Shown here piece by piece: positions 34,862 to 42,103 of a stretch of 64,000 nt of DNA (position 1 is its first letter; each line of letters opens with the position of its first letter). The DNA is from Burkholderia catarinensis (GTDB taxonomy: Bacteria > Pseudomonadota > Gammaproteobacteria > Burkholderiales > Burkholderiaceae), in the NCBI RefSeq assembly GCF_001883705.2, contig NZ_MDEQ02000027.1:29519-93518 (forward strand), in the 5' to 3' direction. The notes beneath the pieces were generated by a model. It was not told where the DNA came from. It saw only the letters and a program-made list of their open reading frames with translations, and searched no databases. The translations under genes and the position numbers were made by a program.

Positions 34862-35113
34862 ATGAAACCAATGTCACTGCTCGTCGCATGCGGCATTGTC
34901 ATTTCCCTGGCGCTGACCGCTCCAGCCCACGCCGACGATCGCACGAAGCCGCCCCATCGCCAGCAGGATCACCGGAATACGCTCCGCCAGCCGCCGTCCG
35001 CCAACGCGTCCGGCCGACAAACCGTGCCGCGCGGCGACCTGCGCGGCGACATCGCCAGCAACGCGCGTGCGCGCATCGGCTCGCAGCCGACCGACGTACC
35101 GCGTCATCCGTAG
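34862..35113 (+). CDS. Small secreted protein of unknown function
   Basis: An 83-residue protein with a clear signal peptide (MKPMSLLVACGIVISLALTA, cleavage after about AHA at residue 24). The mature part of about 59 residues is hydrophilic, Arg/Pro/Asn-rich and probably disordered, with an RQQDHRNTLRQPP stretch. The ribosome site GAAGGGAG precedes the ATG. I do not recognise a family. It may be periplasmic. Confidence 0.65.
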   Translation: MKPMSLLVACGIVISLALTAPAHADDRTKPPHRQQDHRNTLRQPPSANASGRQTVPRGDLRGDIASNARARIGSQPTDVPRHP

Positions 35114-35261
35114 TCCTGCGAATTTCAGGATTTCGCCAAAGAAAATGCCCGCTTTCGGGAACTGCGCTGCATGCGACGAGTCACATCGTTGCCATGAGCA
35201 CAGCGTGGCAACAGCAAAAGTATCCGGTACGCCCGTATCCTCGCGATACGGGCTTTTTTTT
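35114..35261 (+). ncRNA. Possible small RNA or structured 3' UTR ending in a strong terminator
   Basis: After the secreted-protein gene, a 7-bp hairpin (GTTGCCA 35188-35194 with TGGCAAC 35206-35212) is followed by a strong terminator at 35231-35261. The distance from the stop codon to the terminator is about 120 nt, longer than a simple 3' end needs. No promoter was found inside the stretch, so a 3'-UTR-derived RNA is as likely as an independent one. Confidence 0.35.
35231..35261 (+). terminator. Strong intrinsic terminator
   Basis: A 9-bp stem GCCCGTATC/GATACGGGC is followed by eight consecutive U, the pattern favoured by Hfq-bound RNAs. Confidence 0.9.
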
Positions 35262-35307
35262 GCATCGCCGGCCCGCGCGGCGACGCACGAGGCGGGATGA
35301 TCCGCCG

Positions 35308-35625
35308 CTACAGGCGGCTTTCGAGAATCGCCACGGCGCTGGCTTCGCTCAATGCGTAGTCGTCCATGCGGCGGTCGGTCCAGGAAAGTAATTTCTCGTC
35401 GCGCTCGAGGCGCAAGAATTCGGCTCGACCACTGTCGGTCAGCACGGCGATGTCGACCGGTGCGTGGAAGCCCGGCGCGGGGGCAACTGTCTTCTGCCTG
35501 ACCGTGTCCATCAGCCCGAGCGAACGGAGATACTCGAACACACCCGGGCGGCGTGCCCACGGTACCTGGCGGTACTGCACTCGTCTCAATGCGTCGAGCA
35601 CCGCTTCGTTGGAATACGTGGCCAT
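35308..35625 (-). CDS. Hypothetical protein, 105 residues
   Basis: A compact soluble protein without signal peptide or membrane segment. Predicted helices (SNEAVLDALRRVQY, GVFEYLRSLGLMD) suggest a small helical or winged-helix fold, followed by a beta-like LTDSGRAEFLRLE segment. LTDSGRAEF resembles the wing strand of winged-helix proteins, but this is too short to assign a family. It is a single gene between terminators and divergent to the YdcF-like gene. Confidence 0.6.
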   Translation of the reverse strand: MATYSNEAVLDALRRVQYRQVPWARRPGVFEYLRSLGLMDTVRQKTVAPAPGFHAPVDIAVLTDSGRAEFLRLERDEKLLSWTDRRMDDYALSEASAVAILESRL

Positions 35626-35780
35626 CTCGATTCTTTCTTAAAGTGCAGCGACAATGCGAAGCGGCGCGCCGGGCGGTCTCCGCCCGCCGATACCGCCACC
35701 GATTCTGGAGGCCGACGTTCGGCGTCGCGTCAGGGCCGGATCATCGGCCGTCCATAAAAAGACACCATACCCCAATCAAA

Positions 35781-36497
35781 TTGATTCTGTTCGATTCATT
35801 TGTCCTTCTCTTCATCTGTTTCATGCTCTGCCGCAAGCGGCGGCGAATCATCTCGATCACCGCCGTTGCGCTGTTCTGGCTGCTCGCGACAGGCTGGCTC
35901 GCCGCGCCGCTGATCGCCTGGACCGAAGTGGGTGTCACGCCGGTCGAGCACCCGGACATGCACGGGCGGACCACGCTGATCCTCATCGGCGCCGGAACGC
36001 ATCGCACCCACACCGGGCTGCAGCCGCCGCCCGACGGAGTCGCACGCATCCACAAGATTGCGGCGCTCTATCGCATGTGCCGGCAGCAGGCCGAGCGCTG
36101 CACCGTGGTGATGTCGGGCGGCGACCCGCAGCATCACGGCGAAACCGAGGCGGCCGTATACGGGCGCCAACTCGTCGCGGAAGGCGTCGCCCCCGCTGAC
36201 CTCGTTCTCGAACCGAACAGCCGCACAACCTACGAAAACGCGAAATTCACTGCGCCTATACTACGCTCACAGTATGACGACGCACGCATTCTCGTCACCT
36301 CGTCGTACCAGATGCGCCGCGCATTGCTCGATTTCCGCCGCTTCGGCATCGATCCACAGCCCGTTTATGCGAATCGCCTGCGCGCACAACCGGGCTGGCT
36401 GCCACGCTGGCGCAATGTGGCCAACACCGAGCAGGCGCTGCACGAACTTGTCGGCATCGCACAATTCCACGTCTATCGATGGCTCGGATGGTTCTGA
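35781..36497 (+). CDS. YdcF/SanA/ElyC-like DUF218 membrane protein
   Basis: About 238 residues. Two hydrophobic segments near the N-terminus (ILFDSFVLLFICFMLC and a second after RKRRRII) are followed by a DUF218 domain: TLILIGAG, CTVVMSGGDPQHHGETEA, DLVLEPNSRTTYENA and ILVTSSYQMRRALLDFRRFGI. Family members are inner-membrane proteins with the domain facing the periplasm and are linked to envelope integrity (ElyC) or vancomycin sensitivity (SanA). The start is uncertain: a TTG at 35781 keeps the first helix, while the first ATG (35823) would truncate it. Neither has a good ribosome site. Confidence 0.8.
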   Translation: MILFDSFVLLFICFMLCRKRRRIISITAVALFWLLATGWLAAPLIAWTEVGVTPVEHPDMHGRTTLILIGAGTHRTHTGLQPPPDGVARIHKIAALYRMCRQQAERCTVVMSGGDPQHHGETEAAVYGRQLVAEGVAPADLVLEPNSRTTYENAKFTAPILRSQYDDARILVTSSYQMRRALLDFRRFGIDPQPVYANRLRAQPGWLPRWRNVANTEQALHELVGIAQFHVYRWLGWF

Positions 36498-36718
36498 CGG
36501 CCGCGCGGGAACCGGAGCGGAAATGGCGGCGGCACCCAGGATGGCACGCGCGTGACGAAGTGCGCGAAGTGTTGCGCGACTTCAACGGGGTCTTGCGTCG
36601 CGCCGCGATCCGGTGCACATTGATCCGTCACTTTTGTTACACTCGACGCGCACTCGATTGCAGTCGCCAGACAAAACGGCAACACTCGGGTTCATCACCA
36701 CTTAGCGGAGGTAAAGCA

Positions 36719-36997
36719 ATGAAGAAGACGTCCCTGGCTATCCTGGTAGCGATGTCGGCGCTGACTGGCGCAGCGTATGCGCAAGAGAGCACGGAAATCA
36801 AGACCATTACCGATCCGGCCAAGATCTCCGAGATCGAGCAGCGCGCACAAGCCCTGCAACAGCAGCAAGCGGCCGAGGCCGCTCAGCCGGCGATGCAAGA
36901 AGAGCATCACCACGGCAAGAAGGCTGCTCACCACAAGGCAGCGGCGAAGAAGGCCGGCAAGAAGGCTGCCAAGGCCGCAGACGCTGCCAGCCAGTAA
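36719..36997 (+). CDS. Small secreted His/Lys-rich protein
   Basis: A 92-residue protein with a signal peptide cleaved after AYAQ (residue 21). The mature part has a Gln/Ala-rich helix (EIEQRAQALQQQQAAEAAQ), then a cluster of histidines (EEHHHGKKAAHHK) and an Ala/Lys repeat tail (KKAGKKAAKAAD). The histidine cluster could bind metals and the basic tail resembles histone-H1-like sequences; both are suggestions from composition. The ribosome site GCGGAGGTAAAG is strong, and a strong terminator follows. An extended -10 (TGTTACACT, 36635-36643) lies about 80 bp upstream. Confidence 0.75.
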   Translation: MKKTSLAILVAMSALTGAAYAQESTEIKTITDPAKISEIEQRAQALQQQQAAEAAQPAMQEEHHHGKKAAHHKAAAKKAGKKAAKAADAASQ

Positions 36998-37020
36998 GTT
37001 CGGCGGCACCGCACAAGCGA

Positions 37021-37057
37021 AAAAGCCGAATCCGGGCAACCGGATTCGGCTTTTTTG
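37021..37057 (+). terminator. Intrinsic terminator after the His/Lys-rich protein gene
   Basis: A perfect 16-bp stem from 37021-37036 with 37041-37056 around GCAA, then U-rich. Confidence 0.93.
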
Positions 37058-37134
37058 GTTGCGGCGCCCGTGCGCTGTGCTAAAGTCGCGCACCGAAATT
37101 TTCCACCCGTGCGCACCCCGGTGCGGAGGACAGC

Positions 37135-37392
37135 ATGAGCAACATTCAACTCGACATCGAGTGGACCGAAGCCGCCACTCGCCAGATCAAGCAACTGATG
37201 CCCCGCGGCTCGACCGACGCATTTCTCGCACTGCCGCCGATCGAGTGCCTGCCGATGGAGGGCGACGTGCTTTTCCTCGGCCCGCAAGGCAAGCAGCAAC
37301 CGTTCATCGTTGCCGAGCGCCAGTATCATCACGACGGCGACGCAGACTGGACGATCATCCTGATTCTCGACGTCCCCAGCACGTCGCACTGA
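37135..37392 (+). CDS. Hypothetical protein, 85 residues
   Basis: A small acidic cytosolic protein with a strong ribosome site (GCGGAGGACAGC). It shows a beta-rich pattern (DVLFLGPQG, PFIVAERQYHH, DWTIILILDVPS). No known family was recognised. It is convergent with the ABM-domain gene, with a hairpin between the two. Confidence 0.65.
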   Translation: MSNIQLDIEWTEAATRQIKQLMPRGSTDAFLALPPIECLPMEGDVLFLGPQGKQQPFIVAERQYHHDGDADWTIILILDVPSTSH

Positions 37393-37401
37393 CGCGCCAG
37401 C

Positions 37402-37423
37402 GCGACCGGACACGTCCGGTCGC
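37402..37423. terminator. Perfect hairpin between converging genes
   Basis: A 10-bp perfect inverted repeat GCGACCGGAC/GTCCGGTCGC with a 2-nt centre. No U-tract on either side, so termination would be weak or Rho-assisted. Confidence 0.5.
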
Positions 37424-37433
37424 CCCACCCTGC

Positions 37434-37724
37434 TCAGACGAGCTTCGACAGCACACGGATTTCGGAACGCTCGATCCAGTCCGCAGCTGCTTCGCGATAG
37501 GCGAGAATGTGCGCGGAACGCGCATGGGCGCCCAGCGCCTCCTCGCTCTCCCAGCGCTCGACGAATACGAACCGCGCGGGCTCCTTCAGGTCCTGGTGCA
37601 GATCGTACTGCAATGCACCGGCTTCGCTGCGAGTCGGCGCGACGATCCCTTCGAGCACGGCACGCAGTTTTTCCTCGGCGCCCGGCTTCGCCACGATCTG
37701 CGCCATGACTGCAATTTCCGCCAT
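37434..37724 (-). CDS. Antibiotic biosynthesis monooxygenase (ABM) domain protein, YgiN-like
   Basis: A 96-residue single-domain ferredoxin-like alpha+beta barrel protein. Family blocks are IAVMAQIVAKPGAEEKLRAVLEGI, EAGALQYDLHQDLKEPARFVFVERWES and AHARSAHILAYREAA. Relatives include quinol monooxygenase YgiN and other small dimeric oxidases; the substrate is unknown. The start MAEIAV is preceded by AAGGAGTCGGGA; a longer start 5 codons upstream is less likely. Confidence 0.85.
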   Translation of the reverse strand: MAEIAVMAQIVAKPGAEEKLRAVLEGIVAPTRSEAGALQYDLHQDLKEPARFVFVERWESEEALGAHARSAHILAYREAAADWIERSEIRVLSKLV

Positions 37725-37813
37725 TCCCGACTCCTTCATCCAGAAAAGTCCGAGAATACGCGAATCACGCACCGCGCATCGGCCGCGCCGATGCGCCATT
37801 GCACGACGGCCCC

Positions 37814-37847
37814 AAAAAAATAGCCCGCGCTTCAGAGAAGCGCGGGC
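37814..37847 (-). terminator. Intrinsic terminator of the structured RNA locus
   Basis: A perfect 11-bp stem GCCCGCGCTTC/GAAGCGCGGGC with a 3-nt loop; on the minus strand it is followed by UA and seven U. Confidence 0.92.
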
Positions 37848-38024
37848 GAAACCGTCGCCCTACGAGGATAGGCGACGGGGCCATCGAGATCCGCGCACTG
37901 GCGCGGATCGTCATCAGTTTCGCCGGCGCTCGTCGCGCCGGCACTTGAAGACGTCGATACGGTTGATCGGGCAACTCGCGGTGCACCCCGGTATCTGACG
38001 CCGTCCTCCCTCTTCTAACGATTC
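37814..38024 (-). ncRNA. Candidate structured RNA with sigma-54-like promoter and terminator
   Basis: Between a sigma-54-like promoter (38035-38051) and a strong terminator (37814-37847), about 210 nt on the minus strand form a chain of stable stems: GCCGGCGC/GCGCCGGC (about 37922-37942), ATCCGCGC/GCGCGGAT (about 37889-37909), and CGTCGCC/GGCGACG (about 37853-37877). No ordinary gene fits. A 37-codon reading frame overlaps the first part, so a small-protein mRNA is the alternative. No known RNA family was recognised. Confidence 0.5.
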
Positions 38025-38027
38025 CAA
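37914..38027 (-). CDS. Possible small Cys-containing protein overlapping the structured RNA
   Basis: A TTG at 38025-38027 opens a 37-residue frame with LESLEEGG, then a CTASCP...FKC cysteine cluster and a basic RRDERRR end, closing with TGA. The frame stays open further upstream through the promoter motif (LARNLLYI) without an ATG. The cysteine spacing and charged tail look non-random, but there is no good ribosome site for TTG. It is listed as an alternative reading of the ncRNA locus. Confidence 0.3.
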   Translation of the reverse strand: MESLEEGGRRQIPGCTASCPINRIDVFKCRRDERRRN

Positions 38028-38034
38028 GATATAA

Positions 38035-38051
38035 AGCAGGTTACGTGCCAG
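38035..38051 (-). promoter_or_regulatory. Sigma-54 (RpoN)-type promoter
   Basis: On the minus strand CTGGCACGTAACCTGCT matches the -24/-12 consensus TGGCAC-N5-TTGC, with GG and GC exactly 10 bases apart and one mismatch (C for T). It faces the structured RNA locus. Confidence 0.6.
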
Positions 38052-38128
38052 ACATCGTTATCCGACTATTTCATTGATTTATAAGGATAATTTTTTCGTC
38101 AGCGACGATGTGACACGTGTTCTGCCGC

Positions 38129-38156
38129 CGTAACGCACGGATGTTACGTAACGTCA
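38129..38156. promoter_or_regulatory. CGTAACG repeat cluster matching the site at 886-930
   Basis: It contains CGTAACG (38129-38135), the palindrome GTTACGTAAC (38143-38152) and CGTAACGTCA (38147-38156). The last is identical to the 10-mer that forms the inverted repeat upstream of the collagen-like genes. It lies about 80 bp upstream of the sigma-54-like promoter. Confidence 0.45.
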
Positions 38157-38201
38157 CGAGGAGGGATCCACTCTCTCGCACGCGCCGACGAGCACCCATG
38201 A

Positions 38202-38227
38202 AAAAACCCGCCGAATGGCGGGTTTTT
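38202..38227 (-). terminator. Intrinsic terminator after bamC
   Basis: A perfect 11-bp stem AAAAACCCGCC/GGCGGGTTTTT with a GAAT loop, 25 bp past the bamC stop. Confidence 0.92.
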
Positions 38228-38251
38228 CGTTGGTGCAGAGAAACGTCGAAA

Positions 38252-39463
38252 TCAGCGGAGCTGATTCACGAGCAGCCCCATGATCTGGCGAGCCGGCGAC
38301 GACGTGTCGATCGCACCCGAATCGTCGACGACCGCAATGCGCGTCTGGTCGGCCGTGACCGCCTTCACGTTGACGCGGTACTGCTTCGCCTGCTTTTCCT
38401 TTTTGCCGTGGAACAGCTGGCTCCAGAAGCCCTGCTCGGCCGAACTCAGATCCTTCGGATCGACATAGCGCACGAAATACAGGCCCTTCGAGCGATCGCG
38501 ATCGTCGACCGTGAAGTTCGCGCGATCGAGCGCGAGACCGACGTGCAGCCACGACCGGTCGTACGGCTCGCCGAGCGTGACTTCGGACGGCACGGCGGCA
38601 GCGTCGGCCGCATCGTTACCTTGCGCCGACGTGCGCGTGACGTTCTGTGCGGCGATCGCGGCGGCAGCCTTCGACGATGCGTCGGCGTCGGCCTTCTTGT
38701 CGATCGGCACCACGTTGTCTTTGATGTTCGCGATCGGCGGCTCGCCGTTCTTCGCGCGCTGCTCGTTCTGCGCGAGCACGGCCATCAGCCGCTTCAGGTA
38801 TTCGGTCTCGAGCGCCGGATCGTTCGGCTTCGGTTCCCACTTGCTCGAGTCGTTGCTCGCGCCCGTGATCGCCTCGCGCATCCCCTTCTGGCTGATGAAC
38901 ACGTAGGTGCCGCCGTTCGGCGCCGAATCGAGACGCGTGCGGTACTTGTTGCGCTCGGCCGTCACGTACGAGTTGCCCATCGCCTTCGAGATCACACTGC
39001 GGATCAGACCGTCGTTGATCTGCGGATGGGTTTCGTTCCAGTCGGTTTCCATCACGCCCTTGTCGCGCTGGTCGACGACGAGCAGGAAGCCCTGCTCCTG
39101 CCAGAAACGGCGGACCTGCGGCCAGATGTCGGCCGGCTGCTTGCCGTCGATCACGAGCCAGCTCTCGGTGCCGTCACGCTGGATATGCATGCCGGTCACG
39201 GCCGGAGCGACCGTGTCCAGTGCAGGCGCCGCCTGCCGGACCTGCTGAAGCGCAGACAGGGAAGTCGCGCCGCCCTGGGGCGGCAGCGAACGCTGATCGG
39301 CCGTCTCGTCGAGCATATTGGGCGGCACTGCGAGCGACGCTTCCTTCGATTTCGAATCGCTCTTGTAGTCCACTTTCGTGGGCGACGACGTACCGCAACC
39401 GGCAACGAGCGCGCCGGTGGCGAGCACTGCAGCGAACCGCATGGTAAGACGAAGATCAGTCAT
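38252..39463 (-). CDS. bamC: Outer-membrane assembly lipoprotein BamC (NlpB)
   Basis: A 403-residue lipoprotein with lipobox LVAGC (Cys23), an N-terminal unstructured segment (DYKSDSKSKEASLAVPPNML), and two helix-grip domains separated by an Ala/Lys-rich linker: GTESWLVIDGKQPADIWPQV to GMREAITGASND, and YDRSWLHVGLALDRANFTVDDRDRSKGLYFVRYVD. BamC is an accessory of the BAM complex that inserts beta-barrel proteins. The start MTDLRL is preceded by GAGGATT. In many genomes it follows dapA; here the upstream neighbour is instead tRNA-Pro, with a terminator between. Confidence 0.92.
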   Translation of the reverse strand: MTDLRLTMRFAAVLATGALVAGCGTSSPTKVDYKSDSKSKEASLAVPPNMLDETADQRSLPPQGGATSLSALQQVRQAAPALDTVAPAVTGMHIQRDGTESWLVIDGKQPADIWPQVRRFWQEQGFLLVVDQRDKGVMETDWNETHPQINDGLIRSVISKAMGNSYVTAERNKYRTRLDSAPNGGTYVFISQKGMREAITGASNDSSKWEPKPNDPALETEYLKRLMAVLAQNEQRAKNGEPPIANIKDNVVPIDKKADADASSKAAAAIAAQNVTRTSAQGNDAADAAAVPSEVTLGEPYDRSWLHVGLALDRANFTVDDRDRSKGLYFVRYVDPKDLSSAEQGFWSQLFHGKKEKQAKQYRVNVKAVTADQTRIAVVDDSGAIDTSSPARQIMGLLVNQLR

Positions 39464-39567
39464 GTTCGGGGAATCCTCTTCCGCTAAATCACGGCGCTTT
39501 CCGTGGATCAACCTTGCATTTTACCGGGGCCGCGCCGCGATGTGCAAAAAAGCGGTCGGCAAGAAAA

Positions 39568-39597
39568 AACCCGCGTCAGCCTAGGCTGACGCGGGTT
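39568..39597 (-). terminator. Terminator of tRNA-Pro
   Basis: A 30-bp perfect palindrome centred on CCTAGG; on the minus strand it is followed by UUUUUUCUU, 7 bp after the CCA end of tRNA-Pro. Confidence 0.92.
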
Positions 39598-39603
39598 CTT
39601 GTC

Positions 39604-39680
<77 letters not shown>

Positions 39681-39839
39681 AAAGAAAAAAATTATAACAG
39701 ACACTTTCCTGATTTAGAACGGGTCGCATGCATTTTGTGAATGTTCTTGTGAAATTTTTGGATGTGGCAGCACCGATGCGAGCGACGACGCACATGGCAT
39801 AGGCCACCTGCGCACCGGCCTCACGGCCCGGCATCGCAT

Positions 39840-40553
39840 TCACTGCTTGCGCGCGACACAGATGACCGTCAGGCCGGCGACGCGGTTGAAGCGGAACATA
39901 GGCAACTCGATCCGGCAGATCGTCTTGAGCAAGCCATTGACGAGCGGATGGTGCCGGCGTAATTGCGACGCCGGCTCGCGCGGATGCCGACGCGCCCGCT
40001 CGCCCAGCCGCAATGCCGCTGCGAGCGGAAACGTGAGACCGAAATAATAGGCGCCGTGCTCGACATCGAGCCCTGCGCGACGCACCACGTCCTCGAGACT
40101 GCCGAGCGTATATCGGCGCTTGTGCTCGAGAAAATCGTCATGGCCGCTCCAGAGGAACTGGAACGCGGGAACCGTGATCAGGAACCGGCTACCCGAAGGC
40201 GCGCCCTTTACGTACTGCATCAACAGACCGACATCGTCGTCGACATGCTCGAGCACGTCCATCAGCAACACGAGATCGGCATCGAATCGTTCAACGGATC
40301 GCCGAAAGTGGATGGGCTTGCCGGCCGCCTCGCCGTCGGTATCGTCGGCGTAACTCGTATCGACACACCACGCCTCAGACGCCTGCGTACGCTCCAGCAA
40401 ATGCTTCGAGAAGAAGCCGGAGCCTGCACCGACATCGAGTATCCGGTTCGCGCCCGACGCACCCAGAAACCGACGGATCGCGCTCGCCTTCGACGCGTAG
40501 TACCAGTGATCGTCCACACCCGCACCCAATACGTCGACTTCCTTCAGATCCAT
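39840..40553 (-). CDS. Class I SAM-dependent methyltransferase
   Basis: A 237-residue protein with motif I RILDVGAGSGFFSKHL (about residues 37-52), an acidic end of strand 2 (AWCVDTSY), motif IV DLVLLMDVLEHVDDD and LITVPAFQFLWSGHDDFLEHKRRY, which recurs in methyltransferases beside polyprenyl-glycosyltransferase genes. A basic C-terminal part contains a membrane-proximal hydrophobic segment (YYFGLTFPLAAALRL). The substrate is unknown; lipid or glycan modification is a guess from family habit. It stands alone, transcribed toward tRNA-Pro. Confidence 0.85.
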   Translation of the reverse strand: MDLKEVDVLGAGVDDHWYYASKASAIRRFLGASGANRILDVGAGSGFFSKHLLERTQASEAWCVDTSYADDTDGEAAGKPIHFRRSVERFDADLVLLMDVLEHVDDDVGLLMQYVKGAPSGSRFLITVPAFQFLWSGHDDFLEHKRRYTLGSLEDVVRRAGLDVEHGAYYFGLTFPLAAALRLGERARRHPREPASQLRRHHPLVNGLLKTICRIELPMFRFNRVAGLTVICVARKQ

Positions 40554-40882
40554 GACGCTTCCCCGTGATGGCTACCGTGCGTTGATCGATACAGCCACTG
40601 ATGCCGATCTTACCCCGCCGTCGATCGTAGCCGTCAACAATGGCCGGCCTGCACCGGCAACCGCACGCCTCCCTAATCGAAAAGGACGATGGCCGCTTCG
40701 CCGCAATTCGCTACCGTGCGGTTACCCGGCGCGAGATTGACGCGCACGGCGAACCGTCCGACTGCATGCGCCGATCGATCCGGCCCGCCCCGGCTTTGCC
40801 GCATCGCGCGAGATACAGGAGGCGGCTTCGGTCACCACCGCGGTCGCGACTTCCGGTAACCGTCTCCGACAAAGGGCATTGA
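40554..40882. other. Intergenic region between the methyltransferase and the phosphatase
   Basis: 329 bp between divergent genes. No supported gene, terminator or repeat is visible; it should contain both promoters. Confidence 0.5.
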
Positions 40883-41761
40883 ATGCATCAGAAAAGCGAA
40901 ATTTCCCGTCGACATTTTCTCCGGCTGGGCGCCGGAACGATAGGCGTGGCACTCGGAAGCGCGTCGCTTCTGTCGGCATGCGGAGGCGACTCGATTTCGG
41001 TCGCGCCGGTCACGACACCACGGCTGAGTTCGGCATCGAACTTTCGCGACACGGCCGGACCGGACGTCACCGGCTATGTGACGATCAGCGGCGCGAAGAT
41101 GAAGAAAGGCGTGATCTATCGCTCATCCGCCCTCGCGCTGTCCACCGCCGACGTCGTCACCGTCGGCACGCTCGGCATCAGGCAGGTCTGCGACCTGCGC
41201 ACGCCCGCCGAGATCAGGACGCAACCGGATATGCCGCTGGCCGGCGCAACCTGGCAAAACCTCAACGTGCTCGGGGCCGCCAGTATCGACCCGATTCCGA
41301 CCACCGGCCCAACCGCGACGGCATTCATGCTGAGCATGTACCGGGCGTTCGTGACGTCGGACACCGCGCATGCAAGCTATCACGCACTCTTCACCGGTTT
41401 CGCCGACAGTGGCGAGAACCTGGTTTTCCACTGCACGGCCGGCAAGGATCGCACCGGCTGGGCAACCGCCATTCTGCACACGGTCCTCGGCATCTCTCGG
41501 CAAACGATTCTCGCCGACTACCTGCTGACCAACGTCTATAGCGCATCCGAAATCGCCACCTCAATCGCCCAGGCTCAAAAAGCCGGCGGGCAAAATGCGG
41601 CAGACATGATGACCGCGCTGCAAGGCGCACATGCCGACTATCTGCAGGCGGCATTCGATCAGGTCACCGCGTCGTATGGCTCGATGACGTCGTATATCGA
41701 GAACGGCCTGCAACTCGACCCGGCGACGCTGAACGCAATCCGGCAGCGCATGCTGGTCTGA
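40883..41761 (+). CDS. Exported tyrosine-type phosphatase (MptpB-like), Tat lipoprotein
   Basis: A 292-residue protein. The N-terminus carries a twin-arginine motif (SRRHFLRLG) and a lipobox (LLSAC, Cys33), so folded export and lipidation are likely. Family blocks for Y_phosphatase3 are SSASNFRDTAGP, GVIYRSSAL, VCDLRTPAEI and the P-loop HCTAGKDRTG, with nucleophile Cys184 and Arg190. The loop with Lys and Asp after the Cys matches mycobacterial PtpB-type triple-specificity phosphatases. It should remove phosphate from proteins or phosphoinositides outside the cytoplasm; the substrate is unknown. A role in host interaction is possible but not shown. The ribosome site AAAGGGCATTG precedes the ATG. 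Confidence 0.88.
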   Translation: MHQKSEISRRHFLRLGAGTIGVALGSASLLSACGGDSISVAPVTTPRLSSASNFRDTAGPDVTGYVTISGAKMKKGVIYRSSALALSTADVVTVGTLGIRQVCDLRTPAEIRTQPDMPLAGATWQNLNVLGAASIDPIPTTGPTATAFMLSMYRAFVTSDTAHASYHALFTGFADSGENLVFHCTAGKDRTGWATAILHTVLGISRQTILADYLLTNVYSASEIATSIAQAQKAGGQNAADMMTALQGAHADYLQAAFDQVTASYGSMTSYIENGLQLDPATLNAIRQRMLV

Positions 41762-42103
41762 TCGGCCTCGCGGGCAGCCGCGACGGAGCCGGTTCGCACA
41801 CACGCTTCGCCAGCACCGGCCGCCCGGATCCTGTAAAACCCGTGCCGGCCAAGGCTGGCGGCAGGTCTGCCCGGTCGCGTCAAAAGACGGCGGCCGATGG
41901 TCCGCACGAACCAAACGACCGTTTGATCCAGTCTCCGGCCCACGCCGAATCCATTGTCCGGCAGCCCGCCGGCTCGCCGCACCCGGGCGCCCGTTGTTTG
42001 GTAACGCCGCTCTAGCACGCTATGACACACTGCACGGCATCGACGCTCGCGCCGTGCAGTGGCGCGCGCCGCCGTCGATCACGACAAGACATGGAGACAG
42101 ACG
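41762..42103. other. Intergenic region upstream of the duplicated lipoprotein
   Basis: 342 bp without a supported gene. No clear terminator for the phosphatase and no confident promoter were found. An antisense reading frame here overlaps the phosphatase end and lacks coding character. Confidence 0.45.

Noticed and set aside
37765..37986. A 73-codon GTG-started frame in the structured RNA locus
   Set aside because: It runs through the strong terminator and beyond it and has unlikely Arg/Pro composition; the 37-codon frame ending before the terminator is the better coding alternative.
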